This document shows positions 24,901 to 37,000 of a DNA stretch of 64,000 bases, piece after piece; position 1 is the first letter of the stretch; each line of letters begins with the position of its first letter. The DNA is from Varanus komodoensis (Eukaryota > Chordata > Lepidosauria > Squamata > Varanidae), in contig NW_025336347.1 of the NCBI RefSeq assembly GCF_004798865.1, forward strand, positions 17,820,289 through 17,884,288, read 5' to 3'. The notes beneath the pieces are model-generated. The model was given only the letters and a program-made list of their open reading frames with translations, did no database searches and was not told the DNA's origin. A program made the translations under genes and the position numbers.

Positions 24901-25669
24901 TTTAATTATCTATTTGTTCAATTTGCATTTTCCCATTGTCCATTCATTAATATGGCTTTTGTGTCATTATTCACATTTGTCTGTTTTTCCCTTCTGTGTT
25001 CTACAATTTGTGCATGTTTGTGAATGTGTGTGTGTGTTTGTGTGCACGTGTGTGCAGGAGGGGCACTTGCAGCAACACAGTTGACTTCAGTTGCCCCCTT
25101 TTTTCCGGGAATGGCCCAGAAAAGTGGAGTTCAGGACTTTCTGGGAGTAAAAATGGCACCAGTCAGAAATGGCCATGTAAAAGCCAGCTTTGCTGCCTCT
25201 GGAGTCAGGCAGGAATGAAGAATGAATGGGTAGAAATGAGGGACCCAGATGAGACTTACATTCATTTCGGAATAATGTAAATGGATCACATCCAGGTCAC
25301 TCTTTAATTGTCTTTATGTATCCTTGGCTTTAACACTCTGTGTGGGACAAGGGGCAACTTTCTTTGTGACATTTGTGATACTGGAACAACCTATCCTGGG
25401 CCACACAACCAAAGGGGGGGGGGGGCGGATCACACCCCTTGACAAAGGGGGCCTTGTCAAGGAATGATGTTTTGTCTTTTAGGCTTTTCTTACATCTGAG
25501 CTGACATTTCTTTCTCTTTTCCTTACATCACTCCCACTTTATTTCATAGTTTTCCTCTTTCCATTCCACATTATTTCATATGTTATGTTTCATTCATCCA
25601 TTTTCTTAAATCTCTGTTTCTTTCCATACACTCCTGGTTTAGTATATTGACACCTATAGCATATTTCAA

Positions 25670-26130
25670 TTCTAGATCTATGACGTGCCCTTTTGGAGAG
25701 TTGTGAGCCCTTCCTGACTGGTCCATGACCTGATCAGACATTTATATCCCACCAGAACACAAGAATATATCCAGCAACCCAGAAGCACAGACCAACTCCC
25801 AGCAGGATTCCTCTGGCAGTACAGTAAAGTTCGGGTGCCTAAGGTCAGGTTTTGGCACTAGCAGCTTTGGTTGTCCTTGGTGATGACCCCTGCGAGGAGA
25901 AAGATGAGTTTGACATTCTGATACTCCAGGATTTCAGCAGGTTTTGATACTATTGACCATAGTATCTGGGATAAGTTGAGCTTGGAAAGCTGAGTGGTTA
26001 TGCTTCTACTTGGAGGGCTGACTCCAGAAAGTGGTGCAAATATATTAATAAGGTTTCCTTCCTCTGTATTTTGCATTTTGATGACTTTCTAACTGTTCCT
26101 TTAATTTTTGTCTGGTTTTTTTATGTTGGA
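25670..26130 (+). mobile_element. Old CR1/L2-like LINE fragment
   Basis: A decayed reverse-transcriptase stretch is visible around 25905-25990, read as QDFSAGFDTIDHS-like (family LDLSAAFDTIDH), followed by AGAAAGTGGTGCAAAT and LMTF-like remains. No tail is visible. Confidence 0.45.
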
Positions 26131-26601
26131 TTATTGAAATGCTCTGCATGCCTCCTTTGACTTTTCTATGCAACACTAAACAATATAATTAAATTGGCAA
26201 ATATTAAAGGTTAATTAAAGGTATGTGCTTTCTTGGCACGTTAATTGTACATCTGCCAGCACTTTCCCAGTCACCCAAATCTAAATGGAGATCTGAGATG
26301 CTAGGGAACTAAAAGGGTGGGAAGATGCTTTGAGTCATATGCGTGTCTTGTTACTGCTGCATGGCAAATATACCTTCCATGCATACCTGCCACAGCTGAT
26401 GCCTCTTTTACGTTCCACACATCTGCAAGAGAAGGCACCTTCGCCTATTTTACCTTGCTTCATTCAGCTGGCATGCAAGGCACTTCTTCATCATCATTTT
26501 TTTAAATGATGTTTAACATATAAATTATTTCCTCGTGGCTATCGGTGGAAAGTCTGGCATTTCCCTAGACAGCATCAGTATTCACTACAGCAGCCTAGGG
26601 T

Positions 26602-26675
26602 GTTTTCAGTAGCATAGTGGTTATCACGTTCACCTCACACACCAAAGGTCCCCGGTTCAAAACCAGGCAGAAGCA
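26602..26675 (+). pseudogene. tRNA-Val(CAC)-like sequence, pseudogene or SINE head
   Basis: GTAGCATAGTGGTTATCACG, then CCTCACACACC with anticodon CAC, then AAAGGTCCCCGGTTCAAAACC match eukaryotic tRNA-Val(CAC) over nearly the whole length. The A box (TAGCATAGTGG) and B box (GGTTCAAAACC) are readable. The acceptor stem carries an extra base near its 5' end and does not pair well with GGCAGAAGCA, so a working tRNA is unlikely. Downstream GTCAGCCTAGATGGCCCAGGAG resembles a retroelement tail, favouring a tRNA-derived repeat. Confidence 0.7.
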
Positions 26676-27962
26676 GCAAAAGTATTTGCACATGGTAGGC
26701 ATGTCATGAGTGGAGCTGGCTGGAGCCAAGGGTCAGCCTAGATGGCCCAGGAGCCCCCTTCTGACTCGCTCAGTTTCTGTGTTTCACAACTCCGCTCTAT
26801 ACCACAGCACCACTGTGTTGGGTAATGGGACATTCAGAAAGGCAGAAAGGAAAACCCTCGTTTGAGGGACATTCTAATCCTCCCTCAAAGAAAATGGAAG
26901 CAAAAGCCTTAGTAAAGCTTTGGGTTCTGTGCCTCACATGGAGAAGGCCAGTGACAGAGGCCTGCTAGAGGAGCATATTCCTCAGTCTTGTGCTCTTATC
27001 TACAAAGTAAGAGGGAAACAGCAGCATAAGCAGAACTCTGCTGAATCAAACTGCCTGGAGGATTCTCATACTTTTAACCAGACTTTAAGCTAGCTGGCTT
27101 GTAATCTTCCAGAACCCCCAGAATCTCTTTTTAAAAACTGGTGTGACATTAGCTCTCTAGTGCAAAAGCTGATCTTAGGGACAGGTGGCATATTTTGTTA
27201 GATGAACAGTAATTTCGTATTTGAATTCTTCAAGATCTCTCGAATGGATAATCCCACCTGGGCCCGGTGATTATTAGATTTCAATAAGGCTAGAAGTTCT
27301 ATTGTCACAAGAACTTGCTGTTGTTCCTCAGACTCTCTTCCTGAGAGCCAGTTCAGCCACCGGTCATCTGTCCTGCAACTTCTGCAGTGAAGGTGGGTGG
27401 AAAGGGTTCATTCAGCTTTTCCACCATCTCCTTATCATTTGGTAGCACTCTTAGCTCCTTTCTCATGTAATGGTCCAGTTGCTCACTGGCTGGTTTTTCC
27501 TTCTGATATATTTAAGGAATATTTATTTTTGTTGATCTTGATGTTGTTAGCAAGATGTCCTCAAAATGCCCTTTTGTATCTTTCATGGTCTGCTCTTATG
27601 AGCTGCTTGTACAAGCTCATGTTCCCAGTTGTTTTCCTCATTTGGGCAAGGCTGGCATTTTCTGAAGAAAATTTTCTTTTCCTTGCGCATTAACTATGTT
27701 GCTTACCTTTCAATTAAAGCTTTTTAAATCTCGGTTATACTAAGGCAATAGTGTAAGAACTGTACAGCTCCGGTGTACTTTTCCTTGCCTCCCCCTTGAG
27801 AGCAGGGCTAAAAGCAGAGGACAATTCAATTGTGAGCCCCAGTTCTATTAAACACCTCTCTCTTTTCCGTTTCTCCCAATATCTGACTTTATGCTCTTCA
27901 ACTATCGTCAGATCATTTTCATCTGCAGGCAGCCAAGAAGAACTGGACTGGACCGGACAGGC

Positions 27963-28087
27963 ATGGAGCTCTTTCTGGCTAGGACATTCCAAAGGCTCAT
28001 GAGCTTAATTGTTGGCGTCTTCATGCTTACCTTTCTTACAATATACAACCTGGGGCCTTCACTCACAGTTTTCAGGATCATGATATG
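27963..28087 (+). CDS. ABHD6-like: Gene B coding exon 1 (membrane anchor)
   Basis: Starts MELFLARTF and encodes a long hydrophobic run (LIVGVFMLTFLTIYNLG), then ends two bases into a Trp codon before GTGAGT. The acceptor ATCTGCAG places the exon start at about 27929, giving a 34-base 5' UTR portion that ends ACAGGCATGG; gene C has the same AGGCATGG context. An upstream 5' UTR exon is expected in the spacer but I cannot locate it. Confidence 0.87.
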
Positions 28088-31000
28088 GTGAGTACCTCTC
28101 TTGGAAGAGATGGCAACCAGGCCTTGGTGAAGCAGCTTGCTTTGCTTCACGTTGCCCCGTCACAGGGATAAATAACTTGTGGTTTTCTAAATGCTATCCG
28201 ACTACAGCTCCGTTGACAAGGGCTGATTGTATTTAGAGTCCTGCATAACTGGCTTGAAGGCTGGGCTGACTTATACCCATTTTCACAGATGGATAAACCA
28301 ATTTTGTCAGCAGAGCCAGCAGAAATCCTAAAAATCTGGGCGGAAAGGCATTGATCAGTACACAGTATGTTTCTTGCACAAAATTGCTTCTCCACTCATG
28401 TTTCTCATTTTTATGCTTTTAGGTACAAACATCAGAAAAGGGGTGTGAGGGTGAAATATGCTGAGCACGAGGGCTACAGGTTCTGCTACTTCTCCCGAGG
28501 GGAGCCTGGAACCCGGCCATCTGTCCTGATGCTTCACGGGTTCTTATTCAACAAAGACATGTGGCTAAACACAATCAAAGTAGGTTCCCGTTTTTTCCTG
28601 GTTTGGACCGTGCTGCTGCCAAGTCAAGGCTGATCCTAGATATATTGACAGAGATGAAAAGGGTCTGTGATGTTGCAGAGACCCTCAATTCGGTGGAACT
28701 TGTGTGAGGAAACTTCCCGCTGCATTCTGGCCCAAATGCCCACCTCTCTTTGTTGCCTGGCCCATCACTTGGTACAGCTGCCTTGGCAGAACAGGAAATA
28801 TTCTGATATAGGACAGGGCAGGATGATGGTCAAGAGCTATTTGTGTGCAGCTGTTCATGTGATAATATGGACAACTGCTCTCATCTCTTTCTATCGCAGT
28901 GGTGCCAGCTGTCCCTATCCTGTATGCTAATAATGAACTTGAACCCTCTCTGTAGATCCTAATGTGGCCAAAATGGCACTCGCTGTGCACTGATGAAAAG
29001 CATAAGCAGGCACGTGGGATGCCAAGGTTTGTAGAAGCGCAAACAACCTTTGCAAAGGGAAAAATCCAGCCTGCGGTGACTGAGTACCCTCAGCCGGCAC
29101 AGAATCCTGGCTGACTGTTGGGGGTGATGGGTGGAAAGCTGGGGGAAGTCTAACCAAGTGTCCCAGGAGAGGATGCCGCTAGCTGGAACTTGAAGCAGGA
29201 ACACTCTGCACTGCAACGGTCTGCCGCAGTTCCTTCTGATACTGAACTTGTGTGAAATCTGCAAGAGAGTGACAGACACCCTCAACAGGAATCCTCAAGG
29301 CTTATGATTTTCTCTGCTTGTGTCTTGTAGCTGCATATTCTTGGACATCTTTCCTCTGTCAAGGCATATCTGCTAGATCAGGGGTGCCTCCTTTCATTTC
29401 TCCTTTCATTTCATTTCATGTCCAATAGCAGGAGTTCTCTGGGCAGTTCAAACAGTTCATAAACTTTGCCTGCTGTGGTGTCCAGGAAGGTTAACAGTTA
29501 TACATGTTGGTAGTGGAGCTGCACAGTTAATATTACTTTCCTGGAGTAGGATAACCTACTATTTTTAAGCTGATGTGAATTGTATAGAAAACACACTGAA
29601 ACCAGTTCCAACTCAGTCCTGCTTTAGTATGATCTGTACTTTGGTACATTCAAATGGGGAAAGTGAGTATTTCTGCATGTATTTTAAGAAGTGCACACCT
29701 TCCACTTTTTGATAAAGTGTGAAAATGCGTATAGGGGGATCCGTGCCTGCCAAAGTGGGCATTCTTTAAAAATTCCAAACACAATGGTATATTTGGAAAT
29801 TTGCTAAAAATTTCTTGTCAACATAATTCCTGCTTGCATGTACATGTGTTCATATGACTGGCAAACAGAAATGAAATTCTCGGGTCTCCCTGGCCCGTGT
29901 TACTGATGCCAGCTTTTCACAGCTCTTCCCCCAGGACCTGCACGTGGTCTGCCTCGACATGCCTGGCCATGGAAGAACCACCCGCTTGCTGGGAGAGAGT
30001 TATGCAGCCGCTGATCAGGCGAAAAAGATACACCAAGTAAGGCCATGCTGCTTGTCACAGAGCCACTGCATCTTTCAAAGAGGAGACACATCTGTCAGCT
30101 GCACTTCCCTCCTCATTCAGAGGGTTATTTTTGCCCCATTGATGAAGAAATGTGTGAATTTTGGTAAATCTGCACAAAAATGAACCATACAAAAGTTTCA
30201 CCAATCTACACTGGCCAAACTCATCAGGTTCTGCTCTTTGCAGCCTGGAGAGGGCCATGTGGTCTGCCCTATAGTTGTCACAAGAAGAGGAGCCTGTTGG
30301 TTACTGGGGGAGAATGGTGGCAGCCCTAATTCAGCATCCCACACATGACCGAATGCACAGGAATTCCAAAACAAAATCCTGAGCTAAATACACAAGAAGT
30401 CCTCTCCCTGCCTGGTGGAAAAGTCTGCAAGTTTTGCTTTCTCCTACATTCAAAAATTTTAAATCTCTAGCTCTTTCCTTTTTATTTATGAAAAATGCAA
30501 TGTTAGGAAGTACTTTTTTAAAGGAAAGAAAAAAACTAAATAAGAACTTGAAGGACAGCATGTGAGTGGTTCTACTAAGAATCCCTCTTGCTCCCCTGCT
30601 CCTGATTCGGTTCCTGTACCAAAGACTAAAGACGATCGTGAAACATTGAAACTGACAGGTTATTAGAACTGGGGCACACAGTGTTAAAGGCTGTGCATTT
30701 TTACAGTGATTTGTCAACATAATGCATTATAAATTTACCATCCATTCCACTGAATATTTTGATGACCTTGGTACTTGCAAGTTCAGCAATATGGTATATA
30801 CATCCTGTACAATCATACAGACAGAAGGACTGCAGCAAATCTTTTCCATCCCACATATCACTCAAAACCTAACAGGCAACCATGTCTGGCCAGGCAGATC
30901 TCTGAGCCTCTCAGACTATGAAAAATGAGAATCCACAACCTTTCCATGCAGCATGTTCCTTTGCTAAATTGCTAATTTACTCTAGACATTTGCTTTTAAG

Positions 31001-34000
31001 AGTGGAAAATACGCAACAAGAGGAGGCTGTGTGGCCTTGGGTGCTACACATTTCCTTTGTGCCACTGTTGTCTCTGCTCAAGCAGGTTTTTTAAGCACTA
31101 CCCAAACATGCATTATTTCTTTGCTACAGCAATAGGCACATGAGTGTGTATGCCGTGCCACCTCTAACACTCTGGGGAAAAGGTATTGTCTATCTCCATT
31201 CCAAGTGAGAATGGCTTCCCAAGTTCATGTACCCTTCCAAGCCTACACAGGTTGAAGGTTAGTCCCCATACAGTCTATCCCATGTACCCTTTGAGGGTTC
31301 TTCTGCCTGATGCCCACCTGACACTTTCGCCAGCCTGCTGCAACTCAGCTTTCCAAACATATCTGCAAAGCAAATGCACGGAATGGCAGATAGTTGCAAA
31401 CGGCAGATTTTGCTAATTAGATGGTGTAAGAAAAAAAACAGAAAAGCTGCAAGGATAAAGTCGTAATAATGGTAGGAGCCTGTGCGCATCACCAGGGGAA
31501 GGGGACAGAGCAAGAGACAATGGGCAGGGAGACGAGAGGACGGAAGTCCCCCAAGCGGAGCGCTGTGCAGTGGCCCTTGGGCGGCCAGCAGACCCATTCC
31601 TCCCGGAGCTCCCCGGGCCGAGCAGGAGAAGCAGCAGCAGGCCCTTCTGCAAGTCCTCCTCGCCTTTCCCGACCCATCCTGCGTCACCCAGAAACAACTA
31701 GAGGGACCCGAGACGGTCTTGGGAAATGCTATCAGCCAGTACTTCAGAGCTGGAATCACAGCGTGCCTCTTTTTTCATTCACGTTTCAGTTTGCCAAATG
31801 TGTTGGCCTGAGCAGAAAGCCTTTCCACCTGGTCGGCATCTCCACGGGCGGGATGGTGGCTGGGGTTTACGCCGCGCTCTACCCGTCGGACGTCTGCGCC
31901 TTGTCCCTCCTTTGCCCAGCTGGTGAGTTTTTGAATCCAGTGCTTTCAGGGGGACCCCAGGAAGGGCTTAAGGGCTGCCTCCTATGCATGTCAGGCAGAA
32001 GAAGAGTTCTCCAGCTCTCAGCATTTCCCATCCAGCACGGATAGCACCCTAAGTGCCCAAAGAGGCCAGGGCCCCCCGCCCAGTCTCCAAATTAGAGGAG
32101 CGTAATAACTCAGGCCTGGGTCTGAGGCGGGCCCGAAAAGGGATGCTCATTGCACATTACAGACTACACGGCTCTCTTCAAGATCATGACAGAAGATGCA
32201 GAGCAAACATTTGGAGCAGGAGCTAACTCTGCACCTACCCAGCCCTGCCAGCTGTGTTCACCCTGCTCCTCTCCTTCTGCCAGCTTTGCCCCAACAGCGC
32301 CACTTTTTCAGGTGTCCCTCTTGATGCTCTTGATGCTCCTCCATCTGTCAGTCAGAAAGCATTGCATAGTCTCTCTGTCATTCCCCCTTAACAGGATTTT
32401 GTGGTAAGAAACAAACAACAAACCAAAGGCAGCAGTGGCAAGGAAACAGGAGGCTTACAAAGGGCAGCTGACTTGCTTTGCAGATCCTGGATCCAAGGCA
32501 GGCTACTTTCATAATAAAAGCCCTCTCTGGAGGAGTTCTGCATCTCTCCTTCGCCTGCACCCAGCCTGCCTCGCCTCCCCACCGCTCTGGCAACAAACAA
32601 ACTTGGGAAGCAGGCTTAGAGCCCCTATCCCGGGGTGGGTCCACCGCCACGTTCTTCCCCAGCTGTGCATTCCTTCCCACCTCCTAGGTCTGAGGTACCC
32701 AGCCAGTCGCGACACCATCAGGCGCCTGCAGCAGGAGCAGCGACCCGCTAGTGCGGACGACTTCCTCAGGCACGGCTTGTACCGCCCCACCCGAACCGCT
32801 CTGCAGGTGAAGACGCCGCACTGCAAAGGCCGCACGCTTGGCCGACGATCCCTCACGTCCTCGCGAGTCTCTCTTTCCGTCTGTGGCTGCGTTCCTCTGC
32901 CGGCAGTGTGGGCAGGGAGGCACCCAATGGAGCCTGGAAAAGCAGCTTAGGGAATAGACTCTGCATACGGGGGTTGAGGGATCCGCAAAGCACCTGTGTT
33001 TGGAGCCGCCGCACCGAACCAGAAATAACGCCGTGCTCGACTTCAGGACAGGGCCAGCCCTCCCAGAAGCAAACCCAGGCGTCCGCAGGGGGCAGTGGCG
33101 CTCCGGGAGCAGCAAACTGTGCCGCCACTGCCTTCCCGTCGGTCCCTGCCGGAAGGGCCCGCTGCTGCGGCCCCATTTTTCCTCCGGGAAAAGCCTGGCA
33201 GCTCCTCTTCTGGCAATCGCTGCAGCGAGAGCGCGGCCGGCGGGCCTTTTGGGGGTGGGCAGCCACCCACCCTGGCTCCCCCCCCTTGCACGCCCACCCG
33301 CCCTGCCACTGCTACCTGCTCTCTCTGGGGAGTCGTGCAACGGGGGGAAGGGTTTGCTCTCTCCCCAGAGCGTGCCCGGTTCTCCCCTTGCTGCCGCCCA
33401 GAACCCGCCCATTGAGCCCTACTGCTTCGGAGCTGGAGGAAAGCCAGGTGCCTCATGGCCTGCCCTGTGCCCCCCAGGCTAGAGTGCCCCCTTCAGGCAG
33501 AGGAAGCTTCCGCACCATCGGTACTGAAGAACAAATCAGTTGCCAGGCTAGGACCGCTTTTGAAGGTGGATTTGCGGCTGGGGCATCCTGTTCTCTGGCT
33601 CCAGCAGCCGAGTAGCTTGCACTGACCCTGCCCGTCCTCCCTAGAAGACGCCTCGCCAACTTACACTGGAAAAAACCAGGTCAGAAGTCTTGTGTTAAGC
33701 TGCTATTCTTTCACGGGACAACGGCACCTTTATTGAACAGGAGGAGGCTGGAGTGGGAAGAACTGACCTGTCGCATTTAACTACTTTCAGAAACGAGCAC
33801 GTTTGGGCTGTGCTTCCCGCTGCTCTGACCCCGTTCTTTTTCCACCCTAGCATCTAAAGGGATACCTTGAAGATACCAGCCCACACGAGGCTTTTTTTAT
33901 CAAATGTAAGTACAATGGAAGGAGTGGCATCCATTATCCGCCATCGCCATTTCACAGGCAGGCGCAAACCTGGGTTCCCCATCAAGGTAACACCGAGCAG

Positions 34001-37000
34001 GGAGGAGCAGGCAGTCCTACGGCTTAACTGAACTACAACAGCCTTTTTGAGATGCGATAACCAAATGCGCTACAGCGTTCCAAGCGTGGTTACAACACAG
34101 ATTTACATGAGGGCATTACAATAGCAACAGTTTTAGTCTCAATTCCTTTCCCAATTGTGTCTTCACAGAATTTTCTTTTTTTTTACAGCAGCTGCATGTT
34201 GGATTGACTTTGACATTAAGTGATCCATCACAATCCCTAAATCTCTTTCTGTTAAAACACCATGAGATCAGTTCCCATCATCATGTTCGCGAAGTGGGAT
34301 TCTTTCGCTCTGTGTGCATCACTTTAGCCTTGGGCATAGCATTTGCCATTTTGATGACCCAATTTGGGGAGATCCTTTGGGAATTCTTTGGTGTCCCCTA
34401 TTTATTTATTTATTTATTTATTGGCTTATTATCCACTGAATCAGCCCAAAGGCCCTCTAAGTAGATTAGACTCTGTAAACATATAACAACAATAAAACCT
34501 GTGATTAAAACACAATATACAAAAACAATAAAACAAAACAGTGCATAGCCGAGGGCACATTGATTTAAAACTATTCATATTGGCAACAGCTTACCAGTTA
34601 TCCAAATAAGATCAATTATTAAAATGCCGAGACAATGAAACTGTTTTTGCCCGGCCTACAAGATCGCCTGGCGAACTGCTTTTGGGAGGCTGCTCCACGG
34701 GTGGGATGCAACTATGGAGAAGGCCCCTTTTCCAGTAGCCGTCCCTATTCCCTCCTTGGAGGACGGCTCTTTCAGAAGGGCCTGTGAAACAGATCCTCGG
34801 AGCCCAGCAGATACGCGTGGGAGCAGGTGGTCCTTCAGGTTCCTTGTACCCGAGCCATTTAGGGCTTTATATGTTAAAACGAGCACCATGAATTGGGCTC
34901 AGAGCTCAACTGGTAACCAATGAAGATGGTAAAGTATTGGTGTCACATGGTCCTGCTGGTACCAGCAGCGGCACTGCTCTGTTCTGTTGAAGTTTCTGGA
35001 CCGTCCAGAAACCCCCTAAGCTACAAACCCTGTCCTTCAAAGGGACTGTGACCTCATCCAGGACTAGTAGGATGTCCTCCCTCTGGGCAGATGGACCATT
35101 CACCAACAGCACCTCCACCTTATCTGGATTGAGCTTCAATTTGGCCCCTGTCCAGTCCATTATTGAGCTCGGGCAGTGATTCAACATGGAAGCCGTCTCA
35201 CCTGGATTAGGTGAAAAGATGTGAAGCTGGGCGACACCTCAGCCCCCACCCCCAAAGGACCCCACCCAGCAGTTTCATGTATGTGTTGAGCAGCATGGGG
35301 GAAGAGCATAGAGCCCTGAGGAACCCCATAGCGGAATTGCCATGGGGCAGAGCAACTGCCCCCCCCCCGCGCACACAGTCGGCCAGGTGGGAGCAAACCC
35401 ACTGTGGCACAGTGCGCCCAACTCTCAGCCCAGCCAGCTTGTCCAGGAGGACACCATGACTGATGGCATCGAAAGCTGCTGAAAGGTCCAGGAGAACCAA
35501 CCGGGCTGCATTCCCCGCTGTCCCTCTCCCGGCAAAGGTCCTCCCACAGGGCCAACAAGGCTGCCTCCATTCCAAATCCCAGCCTGAAACCTGATGGAGT
35601 TTTATCCACTCCAAGTAATTTGGTGTCATCTGCAAATTTGACTAGCTCACTGCCCTTCCGGAACCCGGTATCATCTGTGCACTGTTTGCAACACAGGTCC
35701 TTGGAGGACCCCTGAGTTTACGTTCGTCCACTGTGAGAACTGACAAGTTATTCCTGCTCTCTGCTTTCTGTTCTGCTTCTTCATGGCAAAGGTTTTTTAG
35801 ACCTCTCCAGTGAAAAGTCCAGATACAGCCTTCATGAGACCATGAGCAAGATCAGAGCTCCCACCCAGATCATTTGGGGGAAACATGACAAGGTAAATGT
35901 TTATCTTAGTCATTTTAGCATTGCAGAAATGTAATAAAATGAAGATACCACATGTAAATGGGAACTATTTGGGTTCAGTAGCATTTCATTTCTAAAGGTT
36001 GCTACTGCTGGGAACTAAGAGAAACTGCAGCCTCCAAATACATTCCCCAGTAGGCCTTAGAAGGTAATATACCCTGCTCTAAGAAAGAAATGGCTGGAAA
36101 CGCATCTATTTCTTGGTTTGCGAGTTTAATTCAGTGGTTTGCGAGTTTAATTCAGTGATGCATTGTGTCGAGATCTTTAAATGCAGGTGTAATTATATAT
36201 ACAGGTTCCAACTATTGACAATATAGTCAATAAACAACACCAGTAAATCTTGGCTTATATCTTAACATCATTTTGAATCTCCAGCAACCTGGTCTGGCAG
36301 TTGGTTGATGCCTGGCTGAATGAAATGCTGGACTAGACAGACCTTTGGTCTGATGCACGCTGGCTTTTCTTATCTTTCTAATGTGCAAGATCACTTTCTG
36401 GTGAATGATTAATGTGGTTCCACACATTTATTTAAATTATTTCTATTCTGTTCTTCAAACTCATTTTCTAAAATAGCTTCTGGTATGAAATCAAATATAA
36501 GAATTAAATATTTTAAAACCCATTAGAATTAACTCTCCTTGAGAATTCGGTTTTAAGGAGAGACATGTAAGACATGATGGGCACCAGAGCATTCTAAGAA
36601 TACCTCAAGTGGTAAAGTTACAGGAAGTACAAATTTATAGCCCACCCAAACAGCTGAAGACGGCTTTCCGCAAGCATGCATAGAAAAATGGACTCTGAAG
36701 AGTCATAAAAACAACAATGGCTATAAGAGAACATTCTAGGAAAGAATGTTGAATTCTTGTCCCAGAAAGAAGGCAAATGATCTGGAATGAAGAAATATGC
36801 TGACCGCCTTCAGATGACTGAAATAGCAATAGAAGTGTAAGAGGCAAGTGGCTATTTGTGTTTTCACTTGTGCAGAAGCTACGTGGCTTCCTCGCCATGA
36901 TTTTGTAACTCGGGTTGCTAATTCTTAGCAAAATGGCATGGGGATGGGAGGATTTTTTTTAAAGAAGAGAGAGCGTTCCCCCCTGTGGAACTGCTCCCTT

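Larger units (their letters stand above)
14882..27928. other. Divergent spacer between genes A and B, no host gene seen
   Basis: Apart from the elements listed separately, 14882-18860, 19310-20140 and 24900-25670 show no protein or RNA gene I recognise. The promoters and 5' UTR exons of genes A and B should lie somewhere in 11081-27928, since each first coding exon starts with a splice acceptor, but no CpG island or TATA box can be assigned with confidence. 24975-25060 holds a degenerate GT-rich stretch. Confidence 0.5.

Noticed and set aside
32684-33412. 242-codon minus-strand frame in gene B exon 5/intron 5
   Set aside because: It lies in a GC-rich block where stops are rare on both strands, overlaps a real exon antisense, and resembles no protein.
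32908-33615. 235-codon plus-strand frame in gene B intron 5
   Set aside because: Same composition artefact; it overlaps the antisense frame and shows no domain.
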